DNA from: JAVBJV01 sp031546815
GTDB lineage: Bacteria; Pseudomonadota; Alphaproteobacteria; Acetobacterales; Acetobacteraceae
Assembly (NCBI GenBank): GCA_031546815.1
Contig: JAVBJV010000007.1
Coordinates: 1 to 64,000 of the forward strand
Length of the DNA: 64,000 nt
Direction of reading: 5' to 3'
In this document: positions 7,222 to 16,087 of the stretch, one piece after another
How positions within the stretch are numbered: position 1 is the stretch's first letter
Layout of the letters: each line of letters starts with the position of its first letter
Made by a program: the position numbers and the translations under genes
Notes under the pieces: generated by a model
Databases searched by the model: none
Told to the model about the DNA's origin: nothing
The model's input: only the letters and a program-made list of their open reading frames with translations

Positions 7222-8300
7222 GAGGCTTGTAACTCCGCCAGCGGCCAGCGCGGCCGCGGTGCATGGTCGAACCCGTCGGTCAGGCCGTGTTTCAGTCGTT
7301 CGACGCCTGCCCAGGCGACCATTACCGCGTTGTCGGTGCACAGCCGCACGGGGGGCGCAACCAATACGGCCCCACGCGCCGCTGCGGCTTTATCCAGCGC
7401 CGCGCGCACCGCGCCATTCGCCGCCACGCCGCCCGCCACCACCAGCAGCTTTGCATCCGGCATTATGGTCAGCGCGGCTTTGGCGCGGTCGAACATCACA
7501 TCCGCCACTGCCGCCTGGAACGATGCCGCCAGATCGCGCGCGTCCTGTATCGGCAAGGCGCCGTCCGGATAGGCCGCGATCGCGTGCGCCACCGCCGTCT
7601 TCAAACCCGAGAACGAGAAATCGCACCCGGCACGGCCCTTCATCGGGCGGGGGAAGGGGAAGCGTTTTGCGTCGCCCTCGCGCGCCAGACGTTCGACGTG
7701 CGGGCCGCCGGGCCAGGGCAGGCCCATCAGCTTGGCGACTTTATCGAATGCCTCGCCCACCGCGTCGTCCACCGTGCCGCCCAGTCGCCGGTATTGTCCC
7801 AGCCCGTCCACCGCGATGCATTGGCTGTGCCCGCCCGAGAGCAGCAGCAACAGATACGGAAACGGCGCGCCATCCGGCACCAGTCCGGGCAGGCGGGCGG
7901 TCAGCGCGTGCGCTTCCAGATGGTTGATCGCCACAAACGGCTTACCGCCCGCCAGCGCCAGGCCCTTGCCGAACGTCGCCCCCACCACCAGCCCGCCGAT
8001 CAGCCCGGGGCCGGATGTGGCGGCGATTCCCGCCAGATCGGCGATGCGCAGCCCGGCCTTGTCCAGTACCCGCTGCGTCATGGCGGGCAGATGCGCCAGA
8101 TGCGCCCGCGCGGCAATTTCCGGCACCACACCACCGTAAGGGGCATGATCGTCGAGCTGGCTCAGCACTTCCTCGGCCAGAATCCGGCCGTCTGCGGCCA
8201 CGATGGCGACGGCGGTCTCGTCACAGCTCGATTCGATGCCCAAGACGGGGCCCAGCACGGGGCCGGGCGGTATTGCAGGCGCGGGATGGGCGATTTGCAC
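7218..8300 (-). CDS. tsaD: tRNA t6A threonylcarbamoyltransferase subunit TsaD
   Basis: Transfers threonylcarbamoyl to A37 of ANN-decoding tRNAs with TsaB (present here at 41.8 kb) and TsaE. It has GIESSCDETAVAIV near the start, the metal motif INHLEAH, ASNxx-type ATPase blocks (LLLLLSGGHSQ) and FSFSGLKTAV. The start is taken as GTG 8300 because a strong GGAAAGGAAAG site sits 9-10 nt upstream and gives 360 aa, the family size. An ATG at 8333 is in frame but less well supported, and the open frame further up is hemC antisense. It is divergent from hemC with only 70 nt between starts. Confidence 0.94.
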   Translation of the reverse strand: MQIAHPAPAIPPGPVLGPVLGIESSCDETAVAIVAADGRILAEEVLSQLDDHAPYGGVVPEIAARAHLAHLPAMTQRVLDKAGLRIADLAGIAATSGPGLIGGLVVGATFGKGLALAGGKPFVAINHLEAHALTARLPGLVPDGAPFPYLLLLLSGGHSQCIAVDGLGQYRRLGGTVDDAVGEAFDKVAKLMGLPWPGGPHVERLAREGDAKRFPFPRPMKGRAGCDFSFSGLKTAVAHAIAAYPDGALPIQDARDLAASFQAAVADVMFDRAKAALTIMPDAKLLVVAGGVAANGAVRAALDKAAAARGAVLVAPPVRLCTDNAVMVAWAGVERLKHGLTDGFDHAPRPRWPLAELQAS

Positions 8301-8370
8301 GTAAGTGACTTTCCTTTCCGGTCGGGTCGTCATAGAGCATGTGGCGTTGTCACAGAAGCGTCGCCCGTAC

Positions 8371-9402
8371 ATGACCATCGCCGATACCCGTTCTTCCCAG
8401 TCTGGCCACCCGCACGCAAAGGGGCGCATGCAGGCATTGCCGCTGCGCGCCGGCACGCGCGCCTCGCCGCTGGCGATGGCGCAGACCAACGCGTTCCTGA
8501 AGCAGATCACCGATTTCTGCCCGGTGATGAAGAACCCGCTGCCCGGCATGGGCCCGGTGTTCGAGGCGCATCAGATCCGCACCACCGGCGATGCCGTGCA
8601 GGACCGTCTGCTGGCCGAGATCGGCGGCAAGGGCCTGTTCAGCAAGGAAATTCACGAGGCACTGGCCGATGGCCGCATCGACTTTGCGGTGCACAGCCTG
8701 AAGGACCTCGAGACCGATCTCCCCCCCGGTATTGTTCTTGCCTGCACCATGCGGCGCGAGGACGCGCGCGATGCGCTGATCCTCGGCCCCGATTGCGGCC
8801 CGGTCGATCCGGAAAACCCGCTGGCGGCGATTCCGCAGGGGGGCGTGCTGGGCACGTCCTCGGTCCGGCGGCAGGCGCAGATCCTGCATGCGCGGCCGGA
8901 TCTGAAGGTGGTGCTGCTGCGCGGCAATGTCGGCGGGCGGCTGGAAAAAGTGAAAAGCGGGCAGGTTTCGGCCAGCATGCTGGCACTGGGCGGCATGAAG
9001 CGCCTGGGGCTGGCGGATCAGGCCGATGCGTTCCTGGACCCCGATACGGTGATGGTCCCGGCAGCGGGGCAGGGCATCGTCGGCATCACGGTGCGCGAGA
9101 GCGACGTGGTGCTGCATGACCTCCTCGCCGCGATCGAGGACACCGAGGCGCGGGCTGTCTCGACCGCGGAACGAGCCTTGCTGGCGGCGCTGGATGGGTC
9201 GTGCCGCACGCCGGTGGGCGGATACGCGAAGCTGCTGCCCGATGGCAGCCTGAAGCTGACCGGTCTGGTGGCGCGCGAAGACGGCAGCTTCCTGCTGAAG
9301 CGCAGCGTGCAGGGCGCGGTGGCCGATGCGGCGCGCATGGGCAACGAACTGGGCCACAGCCTGCGCAAGGACAGTCCGGCGGATATCTTCCAGGGCGCAT
9401 AA
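8371..9402 (+). CDS. hemC: Hydroxymethylbilane synthase (porphobilinogen deaminase)
   Basis: Condenses four porphobilinogens to hydroxymethylbilane. 343 aa from ATG 8371; motif LPLRAGTRASPLAMAQ follows a short N-terminal extension. The substrate/cofactor loops are all intact: IGGKGLFSKEI, DFAVHSLKDLE, GTSSVRRQAQ, LLRGNVGGRL. The dipyrromethane-attachment cysteine is Cys278 in DGSCRTPVGG. A second in-frame ATG at 8428 begins right before the family start (MQALPLRAG) and could be the real one. First gene of a co-directional hemC-hemD-mitofilin-hemY run. Confidence 0.95.
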   Translation: MTIADTRSSQSGHPHAKGRMQALPLRAGTRASPLAMAQTNAFLKQITDFCPVMKNPLPGMGPVFEAHQIRTTGDAVQDRLLAEIGGKGLFSKEIHEALADGRIDFAVHSLKDLETDLPPGIVLACTMRREDARDALILGPDCGPVDPENPLAAIPQGGVLGTSSVRRQAQILHARPDLKVVLLRGNVGGRLEKVKSGQVSASMLALGGMKRLGLADQADAFLDPDTVMVPAAGQGIVGITVRESDVVLHDLLAAIEDTEARAVSTAERALLAALDGSCRTPVGGYAKLLPDGSLKLTGLVAREDGSFLLKRSVQGAVADAARMGNELGHSLRKDSPADIFQGA

Positions 9403-9440
9403 GCTCTGGCCAAATCGGCCAATAAGCGTCATCAACCGGT

Positions 9441-10148
9441 ATGGTCCGGAACGTACCCGCGTCTGTGCTGATCACCCGGCCCGAACAGGGCATGGCTGAT
9501 ACGTCGGCAAAGCTGCGCGCCATGGGATTCACGCCGGTGGCGGCGCCCGTGCTGCGGATCCGGCATATGCCGTTACATATCTATCCCGCCTCGGTGCAGG
9601 CCGTGCTGGTGACATCCGCCAATGCGGTGCCCGCGCTGCCCAGGTCGCTGCACGGACTCCCGGCGTTCGCGGTGGGCGATGCAACCGCCGCCGCCCTGAA
9701 TGCGGCCGGGTTTCAGCAGGTGCTCTCGGCCGATGGCGACGCAACCGACCTGACCCGACTGTGTGCCGAACGGCTCGACCCACTGACCGCGCCGGTGCTG
9801 TCGGTCAGCGGGGCGCGACAGGGGTTCCGGCTGGCATCGCTGTTGCGCGCGCAGAAATTCCGCGTGATTCGCCGTGCCGTATATGCGGCGGAACCGGTTG
9901 CCGCGCTGCCTGAGGCCGCCCGTGCCGCGTTACAGGGCGACAATCTGCACGCCACATTGTTTTTTTCCGCCGATACGGCCCGCGCATTCGTTAAGCTGCT
10001 GCGCAGCGCAAGGCTGACCGACAGGCTGGCCACGGTCGACGCCCTGGCGATCGGGCAACCGGCGGCGGATGTTCTGGCTGAATTTACGTGGCGCTCGGTG
10101 AAAATCGCCGCCCGCCCGACACAGGAGGCATTGCTCGGATTATTATGA
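9441..10148 (+). CDS. hemD: Uroporphyrinogen-III synthase
   Basis: Cyclises hydroxymethylbilane with inversion of ring D, the step after HemC. 235 aa, low sequence conservation as is usual for HemD, but the two-lobe pattern is visible: VLITRPEQGMADT at the start, LVTSANAVPAL, AVGDATAAALNAAGF, then the second lobe with LFFSADTARAFV and the terminal IAARPTQEALLGLL. The gap to hemC is 38 nt. Its stop overlaps the start of the mitofilin-like gene (ATGA), so the three are one operon. Confidence 0.9.
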   Translation: MVRNVPASVLITRPEQGMADTSAKLRAMGFTPVAAPVLRIRHMPLHIYPASVQAVLVTSANAVPALPRSLHGLPAFAVGDATAAALNAAGFQQVLSADGDATDLTRLCAERLDPLTAPVLSVSGARQGFRLASLLRAQKFRVIRRAVYAAEPVAALPEAARAALQGDNLHATLFFSADTARAFVKLLRSARLTDRLATVDALAIGQPAADVLAEFTWRSVKIAARPTQEALLGLL

Positions 10149-11254
10149 CTGACACACCGCCCCCCAACGCCGAAAAGCCCGTGATCGATTCCGTCGCCAT
10201 TCCCATGGACGACAAGCCCGCCGATCCGCCGCCCTCGTCCCCCCCGCAGCAGCCAGCACGGAAACGCAGTGCTGTGCCGTATCTGTATCTGGGCGGGCTG
10301 GCCGCGCTCGGCCTCGCCGCCGGCTGGCTGTGGGTGCGTCCTGTCCCGCAGGTGGAAACAGCGACGATCGTTGCCCCTGGTGTTGCCCAGAGCGACCTTG
10401 CCGCACTGGCCAGCCAGAGCACTGTCGATGCATTGGCGCGCCGCGTGGCGACACTGGAAGGCCGCCCGGCGCCTGTGATTCCCACCATCCCCGCGATCCC
10501 CGATATCGGCCCGCTTGAGATGCGTTTGAATGCGGCGCTGGACCGGCTGGCCGCGCTGGAAAACCGCCCCGCCGTCGCCGTGACGCCTCCCGCTCCGGCG
10601 GCCGACACATCGGCGATGACGTCGCGGCAGGAAGCGCTGGCCATGCGGCTGCAGGCGGCCGAGGCGGAACAGCAGAATCGGATCAACGCAGCCGAACGCA
10701 CGCTGACTGAACGTCTGGCCGGGCTGGAAGCGCGTCTGGGGCAGGCCGAAACCCTGTCCACGCGGCTGAACGCTGTTGAAGACCGCATGCGCATCCTGGC
10801 GCGGCTGGCCGCATTGCGCGCCGCGTTGCAGGCCGGGCAGCCGCTGGGTCCGTTGCAGGGTGCCCCCGCCGCGCTGGTGCGGTTCTCGACCGAGGCCCCG
10901 CCGACGCTGGCATCGCTGAAGCTTGCCTATCCCACCGCGGCCGAAGCAGCATTGGCGGCATCGGCTCCGCCCACCCATCCGGAACAGGGTGTGCTGGAAT
11001 CGGCCTGGAACCGCGCACAGACGCTGATCACCGTGCGCCGTGGCGAGGAAGTGATCGTCGGCGCACCCGCTGCCGGTCTGCTGGAATCGGCCCGCCTGTC
11101 GCTGGAGGCGGGCGACCTGCCGCGCGCCGTGGCAACGCTGGACCGGCTGCAACCCGCCTCTGCCGCCGCGATGGCGACCTGGGCCGCACAGGCGAAAGCG
11201 CTGCTGGCGGCACAGGCGGCGCTGACCGCGCTGGAAGCTGGAGGGGCACAGTAA
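10145..11254 (+). CDS. Mitofilin-family inner-membrane protein
   Basis: 369 aa. A Pro-rich cytoplasmic N-terminus (about 40 residues) precedes one membrane helix (YLYLGGLAALGLAAGWLWV, about residues 45-65). A long periplasmic coiled coil follows, rich in Ala, Glu, Arg and Leu (residues 80-215). A C-terminal helical domain contains GVLESAWNRAQTLITVRR. This order (TM, coiled coil, mitofilin signature) and the position between hemD and hemY are characteristic of alphaproteobacterial Mic60 relatives. In the family it shapes or contacts membranes; a specific role in heme synthesis is not shown. The ATG overlaps the hemD stop. Confidence 0.8.
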   Translation: MTDTPPPNAEKPVIDSVAIPMDDKPADPPPSSPPQQPARKRSAVPYLYLGGLAALGLAAGWLWVRPVPQVETATIVAPGVAQSDLAALASQSTVDALARRVATLEGRPAPVIPTIPAIPDIGPLEMRLNAALDRLAALENRPAVAVTPPAPAADTSAMTSRQEALAMRLQAAEAEQQNRINAAERTLTERLAGLEARLGQAETLSTRLNAVEDRMRILARLAALRAALQAGQPLGPLQGAPAALVRFSTEAPPTLASLKLAYPTAAEAALAASAPPTHPEQGVLESAWNRAQTLITVRRGEEVIVGAPAAGLLESARLSLEAGDLPRAVATLDRLQPASAAAMATWAAQAKALLAAQAALTALEAGGAQ

Positions 11255-12529
11255 ATGCGCCGCGTCCTATACGTTCTGCTGGTCGCGGCCGTGGTGACGG
11301 CGGCGGCGTGGTTTCTGGCGACATTGCCGGGTCAGGTGACTCTGAAGTTCGGCGATTACACATTCGCCGCCCCGGTGCCGGTGGTGCTGTTGGGGACGGT
11401 GTTGCTGTTCGTGCTGCTCTACACGCTGGTGCGGCTGCTGGGTGGGTTGGTGCGCGCGCCGCGCAACTGGCGACGCTGGCGGCTGATGCGCCATCGCCGT
11501 CACGGCGATCAGGCGGTCACCCGCGCGCTGGTCGCGCTGGCGGCGGGCGAGGGCAATGCAGCCCGGCGTGAAGCCGCGCGCGCCCGCAAGCATCTGGGCA
11601 ACACGCCGCAGGCCCTGCTGCTGGTGGCGGAAGCCGCACGGCTCGCCAAGCGTCCGGCTGATATGGAAGAAGCGTTGCTGCAGCTGACGAAAACTCCGGG
11701 CGCATCGTTCCTGGGTCTGCGCGGCCTGCTGCGGGCCGCGATGCAGCGCGAGGACTGGGCCGAAGCCGCCCGTCTGGCGCGCGAGGCCGAACGTGCCCAT
11801 CCTGGCGCCGTCTGGCTGGCGGAAGAACGCGAGCAACTGGCGATCCGCACCGGCAACTGGAGCGAAGCGCTGGCACTGGCGTCGGACAACGGGTCGCGCG
11901 CGGCGTTTGCCACTATGGCGGCACCGCAGCTTGAATCTCCCGAAGCGGCGTTGCGCATGGCGCGCACAGGGTTCGATGCCGAACCCGGTCTGCCGCCCGC
12001 GGCGCTGGCCTATGCGCGGCTGCTGCGTGAACAGAACCAGGAAGCGCGGGCACAGAACGTGATCCGTAAGGCGTGGGCGGCTGGCCCCGCGCCCGATCTG
12101 GCGACGTTCTTTCTGGCCCCGGTGCAGGAAAAACTGGCCCGTGTGCACGAAGCCGAACGTCTGGCGCAGACCAATCCCACACATCTGGAATCGCACCTGC
12201 TGATGGCGCGCACATCGCTCGACGCAATGTTGTACGGCGAGGCCCGTCGCCATCTGGCGGCGGCGCGTGCGACCGGTTCGAACGAACGACGTCTCTGGGT
12301 GTTGCAGGCCGATATTGAAGAAGCCGAGCACGGCAGCATTGAAGCCGGGCGCGATGCCTTGCGTGCCGCGAACAGTGCCGATCCGGACCCGGTATGGCGG
12401 TGCAGTGCGTGCTCCGGCACGCAGGACATCTGGCACCCGGTATGCCCGACCTGCGGGCACGCTGGTACGCTGCACTGGAGCCATGCGACCAGCACGCCCG
12501 CACCGGGCACGGTGGTTACGCCGCCGTGA
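11255..12529 (+). CDS. hemY: HemY-like TPR protein with C-terminal zinc ribbon
   Basis: 424 aa starting directly after the previous stop. Two membrane helices at about residues 4-25 and 40-66 (HemY_N) are followed by a basic linker (RNWRRWRLMRHRR) and TPR-like helices from about residue 85 to 370. The C-terminus has CSAC and CPTC, 13 residues apart, with Trp in between and after, a rubredoxin-like metal site as in other alphaproteobacterial HemY and LapB-type proteins. The name HemY comes from linkage to heme genes; the biochemical role of the family is unsettled. The stop overlaps the GTG of the next gene. Confidence 0.85.
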   Translation: MRRVLYVLLVAAVVTAAAWFLATLPGQVTLKFGDYTFAAPVPVVLLGTVLLFVLLYTLVRLLGGLVRAPRNWRRWRLMRHRRHGDQAVTRALVALAAGEGNAARREAARARKHLGNTPQALLLVAEAARLAKRPADMEEALLQLTKTPGASFLGLRGLLRAAMQREDWAEAARLAREAERAHPGAVWLAEEREQLAIRTGNWSEALALASDNGSRAAFATMAAPQLESPEAALRMARTGFDAEPGLPPAALAYARLLREQNQEARAQNVIRKAWAAGPAPDLATFFLAPVQEKLARVHEAERLAQTNPTHLESHLLMARTSLDAMLYGEARRHLAAARATGSNERRLWVLQADIEEAEHGSIEAGRDALRAANSADPDPVWRCSACSGTQDIWHPVCPTCGHAGTLHWSHATSTPAPGTVVTPP

Positions 12530-12969
12530 ACATCCACATCACCCGGCGTTTGGTTCTGGCCGCGTCCATCGGGATGGCGGCGATGAATATGGCGTGGGCG
12601 TGCTCTCCCCCCATGGGGCAGCAGCCTCCATCGCCGCAACAGCGGGCCGACTCCAAGCAGCACTTAGCCGATCGCCTGCTGCATGCGCCGGAACCGGCTT
12701 ATGCGCATGTGTTCTATGGACGCGTTCTGACCGACCCGGTGAGGGGCCGGTCCGAGATTGCTGTTCAGCGGTGGTTTCGCGGCGGTCTGGGTGAGACGCA
12801 GCTGCGCGCGATTATTCTGGTAACCTCCTGCGGCCGTTTCCCGACCGTTGGGGACGAGCTGGTTTTCGCTGGTCAGGATTACGACAATCTGCTGGCTTTT
12901 TATGACGGCAATCTGTCGGACAATGCCGCTCTGTATCAGCTGTTGCTGCAACGCGCGGGCAGGCCGTGA
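12526..12969 (+). CDS. Exported protein with Tat-like signal, tandem paralogue A
   Basis: 147 aa from the GTG that overlaps the hemY stop (GTGA). An open frame extends upstream inside hemY but is not credible. The N-terminus has ITRRLVLAA, a twin-arginine-like motif, a hydrophobic stretch and AWA before CSPP, a likely cleavage site. The mature part contains LLHAPEPAYAHVFYGRVLTD, EIAVQRWFRGGLG and LVTSCGRFPTVGDELVF. The two cysteines (after the signal and in TSCGRF) could form a disulfide. It is nearly 60% identical by eye to the next gene. It resembles short secreted proteins of unknown function; I assign no activity. Confidence 0.7.
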   Translation: MNIHITRRLVLAASIGMAAMNMAWACSPPMGQQPPSPQQRADSKQHLADRLLHAPEPAYAHVFYGRVLTDPVRGRSEIAVQRWFRGGLGETQLRAIILVTSCGRFPTVGDELVFAGQDYDNLLAFYDGNLSDNAALYQLLLQRAGRP

Positions 12970-13427
12970 CAATGATGCGCATGACGCGGCGTCTGGTTCT
13001 GGCCGCGCCCATCGGGGTGGCGACGATGAACGTCGCCCGGGCTTGTTCCCCACCCGAGGGCCAGCAGCCATTGTCGCCACAGGACAGGGCCGATTTTCTG
13101 GAACAGGTGGCAGAGCGTCTGCTGCACGCACCCGAACCGCATTATGCGCTTGTGCTCTATGGACGTGTTCTGTCCGACCCAGTGGGGGACCGGTCCGAGA
13201 TCGCTGTTCAGCGGTGGTTTCGCGGTGGTCTGGGTGTGGGGGAGACGCGGTTCCGCGCGACTATTCTGGTAACCTCGTGCGGTCGCTTTCCGACGGTTGG
13301 AGACGAGGCAATTTTCTACGGTCGGAATGATTTTCGCACGCTGGATATTTTTGGCGACGGAGATCTGTCGGGTAGTCGTGACCTCTATCAGGTGTTGCAG
13401 GCCCGATCGGCTGCCAGTCGGGACTGA
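12966..13427 (+). CDS. Exported protein with Tat-like signal, tandem paralogue B
   Basis: 153 aa from GTG 12966, which overlaps the stop of paralogue A; ATG 12972 is an alternative. MTRRLVLAAPIGVATMN then ARA before CSPP mirrors the preceding gene, including the Tat-like RR pair. LLHAPEPHYALVLYGRVLSD, EIAVQRWFRGGLG and LVTSCGRFPTVGDE are shared blocks; differences cluster in the last 30 residues and the region after the signal. This is a clear tandem duplication attached to the end of the heme operon. The reading frame ends inside a strong hairpin. Confidence 0.7.
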   Translation: MTMMRMTRRLVLAAPIGVATMNVARACSPPEGQQPLSPQDRADFLEQVAERLLHAPEPHYALVLYGRVLSDPVGDRSEIAVQRWFRGGLGVGETRFRATILVTSCGRFPTVGDEAIFYGRNDFRTLDIFGDGDLSGSRDLYQVLQARSAASRD

Positions 13428-13441
13428 CTGCCGATCGGGCC
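13400..13441. terminator. Bidirectional stem-loop between convergent genes
   Basis: A perfect 12-bp stem, GGCCCGATCGGC (13400-13411) with GCCGATCGGGCC (13430-13441), has an inner CAGTC/GACTG pairing. It lies between the converging gene ending at 13427 and nnrS ending at 13448. There is no T-run, so termination efficiency is uncertain. Confidence 0.6.
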
Positions 13442-13447
13442 TGATAG

Positions 13448-14611
13448 TCAGCGTGCGCGGCGGCGGAACATGCCCGGGCCGTAGCCGATCACAAAGCCCA
13501 GCATCGCCAGCGTCCACAGCGTGCCGGCCGAATGCAGCAGTGGCACATACGCACCGGGGATGAAGGTTGCCACAATACGCAGCAGGGCGGCGAGGATCAC
13601 GCAGATATAGATCCCCACCGTGATGCGGTCCGCCGTCAGCGGGCGGCCCGAATGGCCCAGCGTGGCGCGCGTCATCACGCCCAGCGTCACCGTGCCGATG
13701 GCCCCCACCGTCCACGCATGCAGCGCCGCCGCATAGGGCACCACGCCCGGCAGCAGGATGCTGCCCGCCAGCAGCACGAAGCCCAGCGGAATGAACGCGT
13801 AGCCGATGTGCAGGATGACCAGCAGCTTTTCCGACCACGTATGCCAGCCATACCAGCGCGCCGCGCGGATGGTCAGCAGCACGGCGGCCAGCAGCGACAG
13901 CGGGGCCAGCAGATACGTCTGCAACCGGCTGTCCAGCGGCAGGAACGCGAACACCAGCAGCGCGGCGACGTTCACCGCTATCGCCACGGCATCGAACCGC
14001 GAGAACGAGGCCGGTTTCACCTTCGACTGCTGGCGCGCCAGCCAGTTGGTGGTGAAGCTTGGCGTTACGCGCCCGCCGATCAGGATGATCAGCGCGATGA
14101 TGCCTGCCACGCACAGGCGCAGAGCCATCCAGGTGTCGTCCATGGTGTGGAACGCGATGTTGCCCAGCAGCAGCAGCGCCACCAGCCCCAGCACACGCAG
14201 GTTGCGCCAGTTCTTGCCGGCGATGATCTCGCGTGCGGCAACCGCCATGATGACCGGCACGAACAGCAGATCGACTGCGGCACCCAGCCAGGCGGGGATC
14301 AGCGCGGCGGCGGCCAGCAGCATCGCCACGCGTCCGGCCAGCCAGATCAGCACCAGCGCCAGCAGCGGTCCGCCGCGCACCGGCAGACGCCCGGTCCAGT
14401 TCGGAATGGCGGTAAACAGGAATCCGGCAATTACCGCCGCGGCATAGCCCAGCAACAGTTCATGCGCGTGCCAGAACACGCCCCCGGCCGGAAGCACGCT
14501 TCCAGATCCCAGCATCGAGATCAGGGATAGCGGCATCGCAATACCAGCCCACATCGTGGCTAGCAGAAAAAACGGCCGAAAACCGCCAGTCAGAAAAGGG
14601 GTATTTATCAT
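13448..14611 (-). CDS. nnrS: NnrS family membrane protein
   Basis: 387 aa from ATG 14611, an almost entirely hydrophobic protein with about 12 membrane helices. MINTPFLTGGFRPFFLLATMW is close to the family N-terminus, and WHAHELLLGYAAAVIAGFL with the conserved His pair, IPNWTGR and MTRATLGHSGRPL are NnrS hallmarks. NnrS proteins contain heme and copper and are linked to nitric oxide tolerance in proteobacteria. It is divergent from hemN, 108 nt apart, a logical pairing for low-oxygen or NO response, although I do not see a clear FNR/Nnr box. The frame open to 15169 is hemN antisense and not used. Confidence 0.9.
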   Translation of the reverse strand: MINTPFLTGGFRPFFLLATMWAGIAMPLSLISMLGSGSVLPAGGVFWHAHELLLGYAAAVIAGFLFTAIPNWTGRLPVRGGPLLALVLIWLAGRVAMLLAAAALIPAWLGAAVDLLFVPVIMAVAAREIIAGKNWRNLRVLGLVALLLLGNIAFHTMDDTWMALRLCVAGIIALIILIGGRVTPSFTTNWLARQQSKVKPASFSRFDAVAIAVNVAALLVFAFLPLDSRLQTYLLAPLSLLAAVLLTIRAARWYGWHTWSEKLLVILHIGYAFIPLGFVLLAGSILLPGVVPYAAALHAWTVGAIGTVTLGVMTRATLGHSGRPLTADRITVGIYICVILAALLRIVATFIPGAYVPLLHSAGTLWTLAMLGFVIGYGPGMFRRRAR

Positions 14612-14719
14612 GCGTATTTCTATATCCAACAAATCCGTGTATGAAAACCGCCGAATAGTAACTCTTTCGTTATAATCGGCATCATTGCCTCGTCCGATTG
14701 CACCTGCCAGAAGCCCGTC

Positions 14720-16081
14720 ATGCACATATCTCTGATCGAACGCTACGACCAACGCATTCCGCGTTACACCAGTTATCCGACGGCACCGCAATTCGTGCCG
14801 GCGGTGAATGGTGCGGTTTATGCCGAATGGCTGGCGGCGTTGCCGGTCGAGATGCCGCTGTCGCTGTATCTGCACGTGCCGTTCTGTGCCGAGCTGTGCC
14901 ATTACTGCGGCTGCCATACGGCGGTGTCGCGCAAATATGCGCCGATTGCGTCCTACGTCGATGTGCTGGAACAGGAAGTGGCGCTGGTCGCCAAACGCCT
15001 GGGTGCGCGGCGCAAGGTGGGGCATATCCATTGGGGTGGCGGCACACCGACCATTCTCTCGCCCGCCGATCTGACGCGGATGTTCGCGGCGTTGCGCGGG
15101 GCGTTCGACTTTCAGCCCGGCGCGGAAATCGCCATCGAGATCGATCCTCGCACCCTGACCGAAGAACATGTGCGCGCACTGGCCGATGCAGGGCTGAACC
15201 GCGCGAGCCTTGGCGTGCAGGATTTCAATCCAGATGTGCAGCAGGCGATCAACCGCGTGCAGCCGTATGAAGTGACGGAACGTTCGGTGCGCTGGCTACG
15301 CGAGGTCGGCGTGACGGGCATCAACTTCGACCTGATGTACGGCCTGCCGTTACAGACGGTGGCGACCGTGCAGGATTCGGTGGCCAAGGCGCTGCTGCTG
15401 AACCCGGACCGTATTTCGCTGTTCGGGTACGCGCATGTGCCGTGGATGAAGAAGCACCAGATGCTGATGCCCGAGAGCAAGCTGCCCGACACGCAGGAAC
15501 GCGTGCGCCAGATGGAAGCTGCCTCGGCCGCGTTGGTGGCGGCGGGTTATGTGGCGATCGGGCTGGACCATTTTGCCCGCGCGGACGACGAGATGGCCGT
15601 GCGCCATGCCGATGGTTCGCTGCACCGGAATTTCCAGGGCTACACGACCGACGCCGAGGACGCGCTGATCGGCTTTGGCACCTCGGCCATCAGTTCTCTG
15701 CCGCAGGGTTATGTGCAGAACGTGTCGGCCACAGTGCTGTACCGCGATGCGATCCGCGCGGGGAATCTTGCCTCGATCCGCGGTGTGGCGGTGACGGACG
15801 AGGACCGGCTGCGGCGCTCGATCATCGAACGGCTGATGTGCGACCTGAGTGTCGATCTGGCGGCGGTGGCGCAGGAACACGGCGTGAGCGTGACGCGCTT
15901 CGACGCCGAACTGGAACGCGCACAGCCGATGGAGAAAGACGGCATCGTGGTGCGCGAAGGCTATCGCCTGACCGTGCCGGAACCGATGCGTCAGTTCGTG
16001 CGCCATGTGGCGGCGCTGTTCGATGCGTATCTGCCGCCGGCCTCGGAAAAGATCGAAGGGCGTTATTCGAAAGCGTTGTAA
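14720..16081 (+). CDS. hemN: Oxygen-independent coproporphyrinogen III oxidase
   Basis: Radical-SAM enzyme decarboxylating coproporphyrinogen III to protoporphyrinogen IX without oxygen. 453 aa, the canonical HemN length. PRYTSYPTAPQF is near the start; the cluster motif C-x3-C-x2-C is at Cys56, Cys60 and Cys63 (CAELCHYC) with the HemN-specific Cys65; HWGGGTPTIL and DPRTLTEE follow. The C-terminal HemN domain includes IERLMCDLSVDL. It is separate from hemCD but supplies the same pathway, and is divergent from nnrS. Confidence 0.96.
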   Translation: MHISLIERYDQRIPRYTSYPTAPQFVPAVNGAVYAEWLAALPVEMPLSLYLHVPFCAELCHYCGCHTAVSRKYAPIASYVDVLEQEVALVAKRLGARRKVGHIHWGGGTPTILSPADLTRMFAALRGAFDFQPGAEIAIEIDPRTLTEEHVRALADAGLNRASLGVQDFNPDVQQAINRVQPYEVTERSVRWLREVGVTGINFDLMYGLPLQTVATVQDSVAKALLLNPDRISLFGYAHVPWMKKHQMLMPESKLPDTQERVRQMEAASAALVAAGYVAIGLDHFARADDEMAVRHADGSLHRNFQGYTTDAEDALIGFGTSAISSLPQGYVQNVSATVLYRDAIRAGNLASIRGVAVTDEDRLRRSIIERLMCDLSVDLAAVAQEHGVSVTRFDAELERAQPMEKDGIVVREGYRLTVPEPMRQFVRHVAALFDAYLPPASEKIEGRYSKAL

Positions 16082-16087
16082 GCGGCG

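Noticed and set aside
14612..14719. FNR or Nnr box between nnrS and hemN
   Set aside because: No TTGAT-N4-ATCAA-like sequence was found despite the suggestive gene pair.
14612..15169. N-terminal extension of nnrS into hemN
   Set aside because: The extra 186 residues are antisense to hemN and not NnrS-like; the family start is at 14611.
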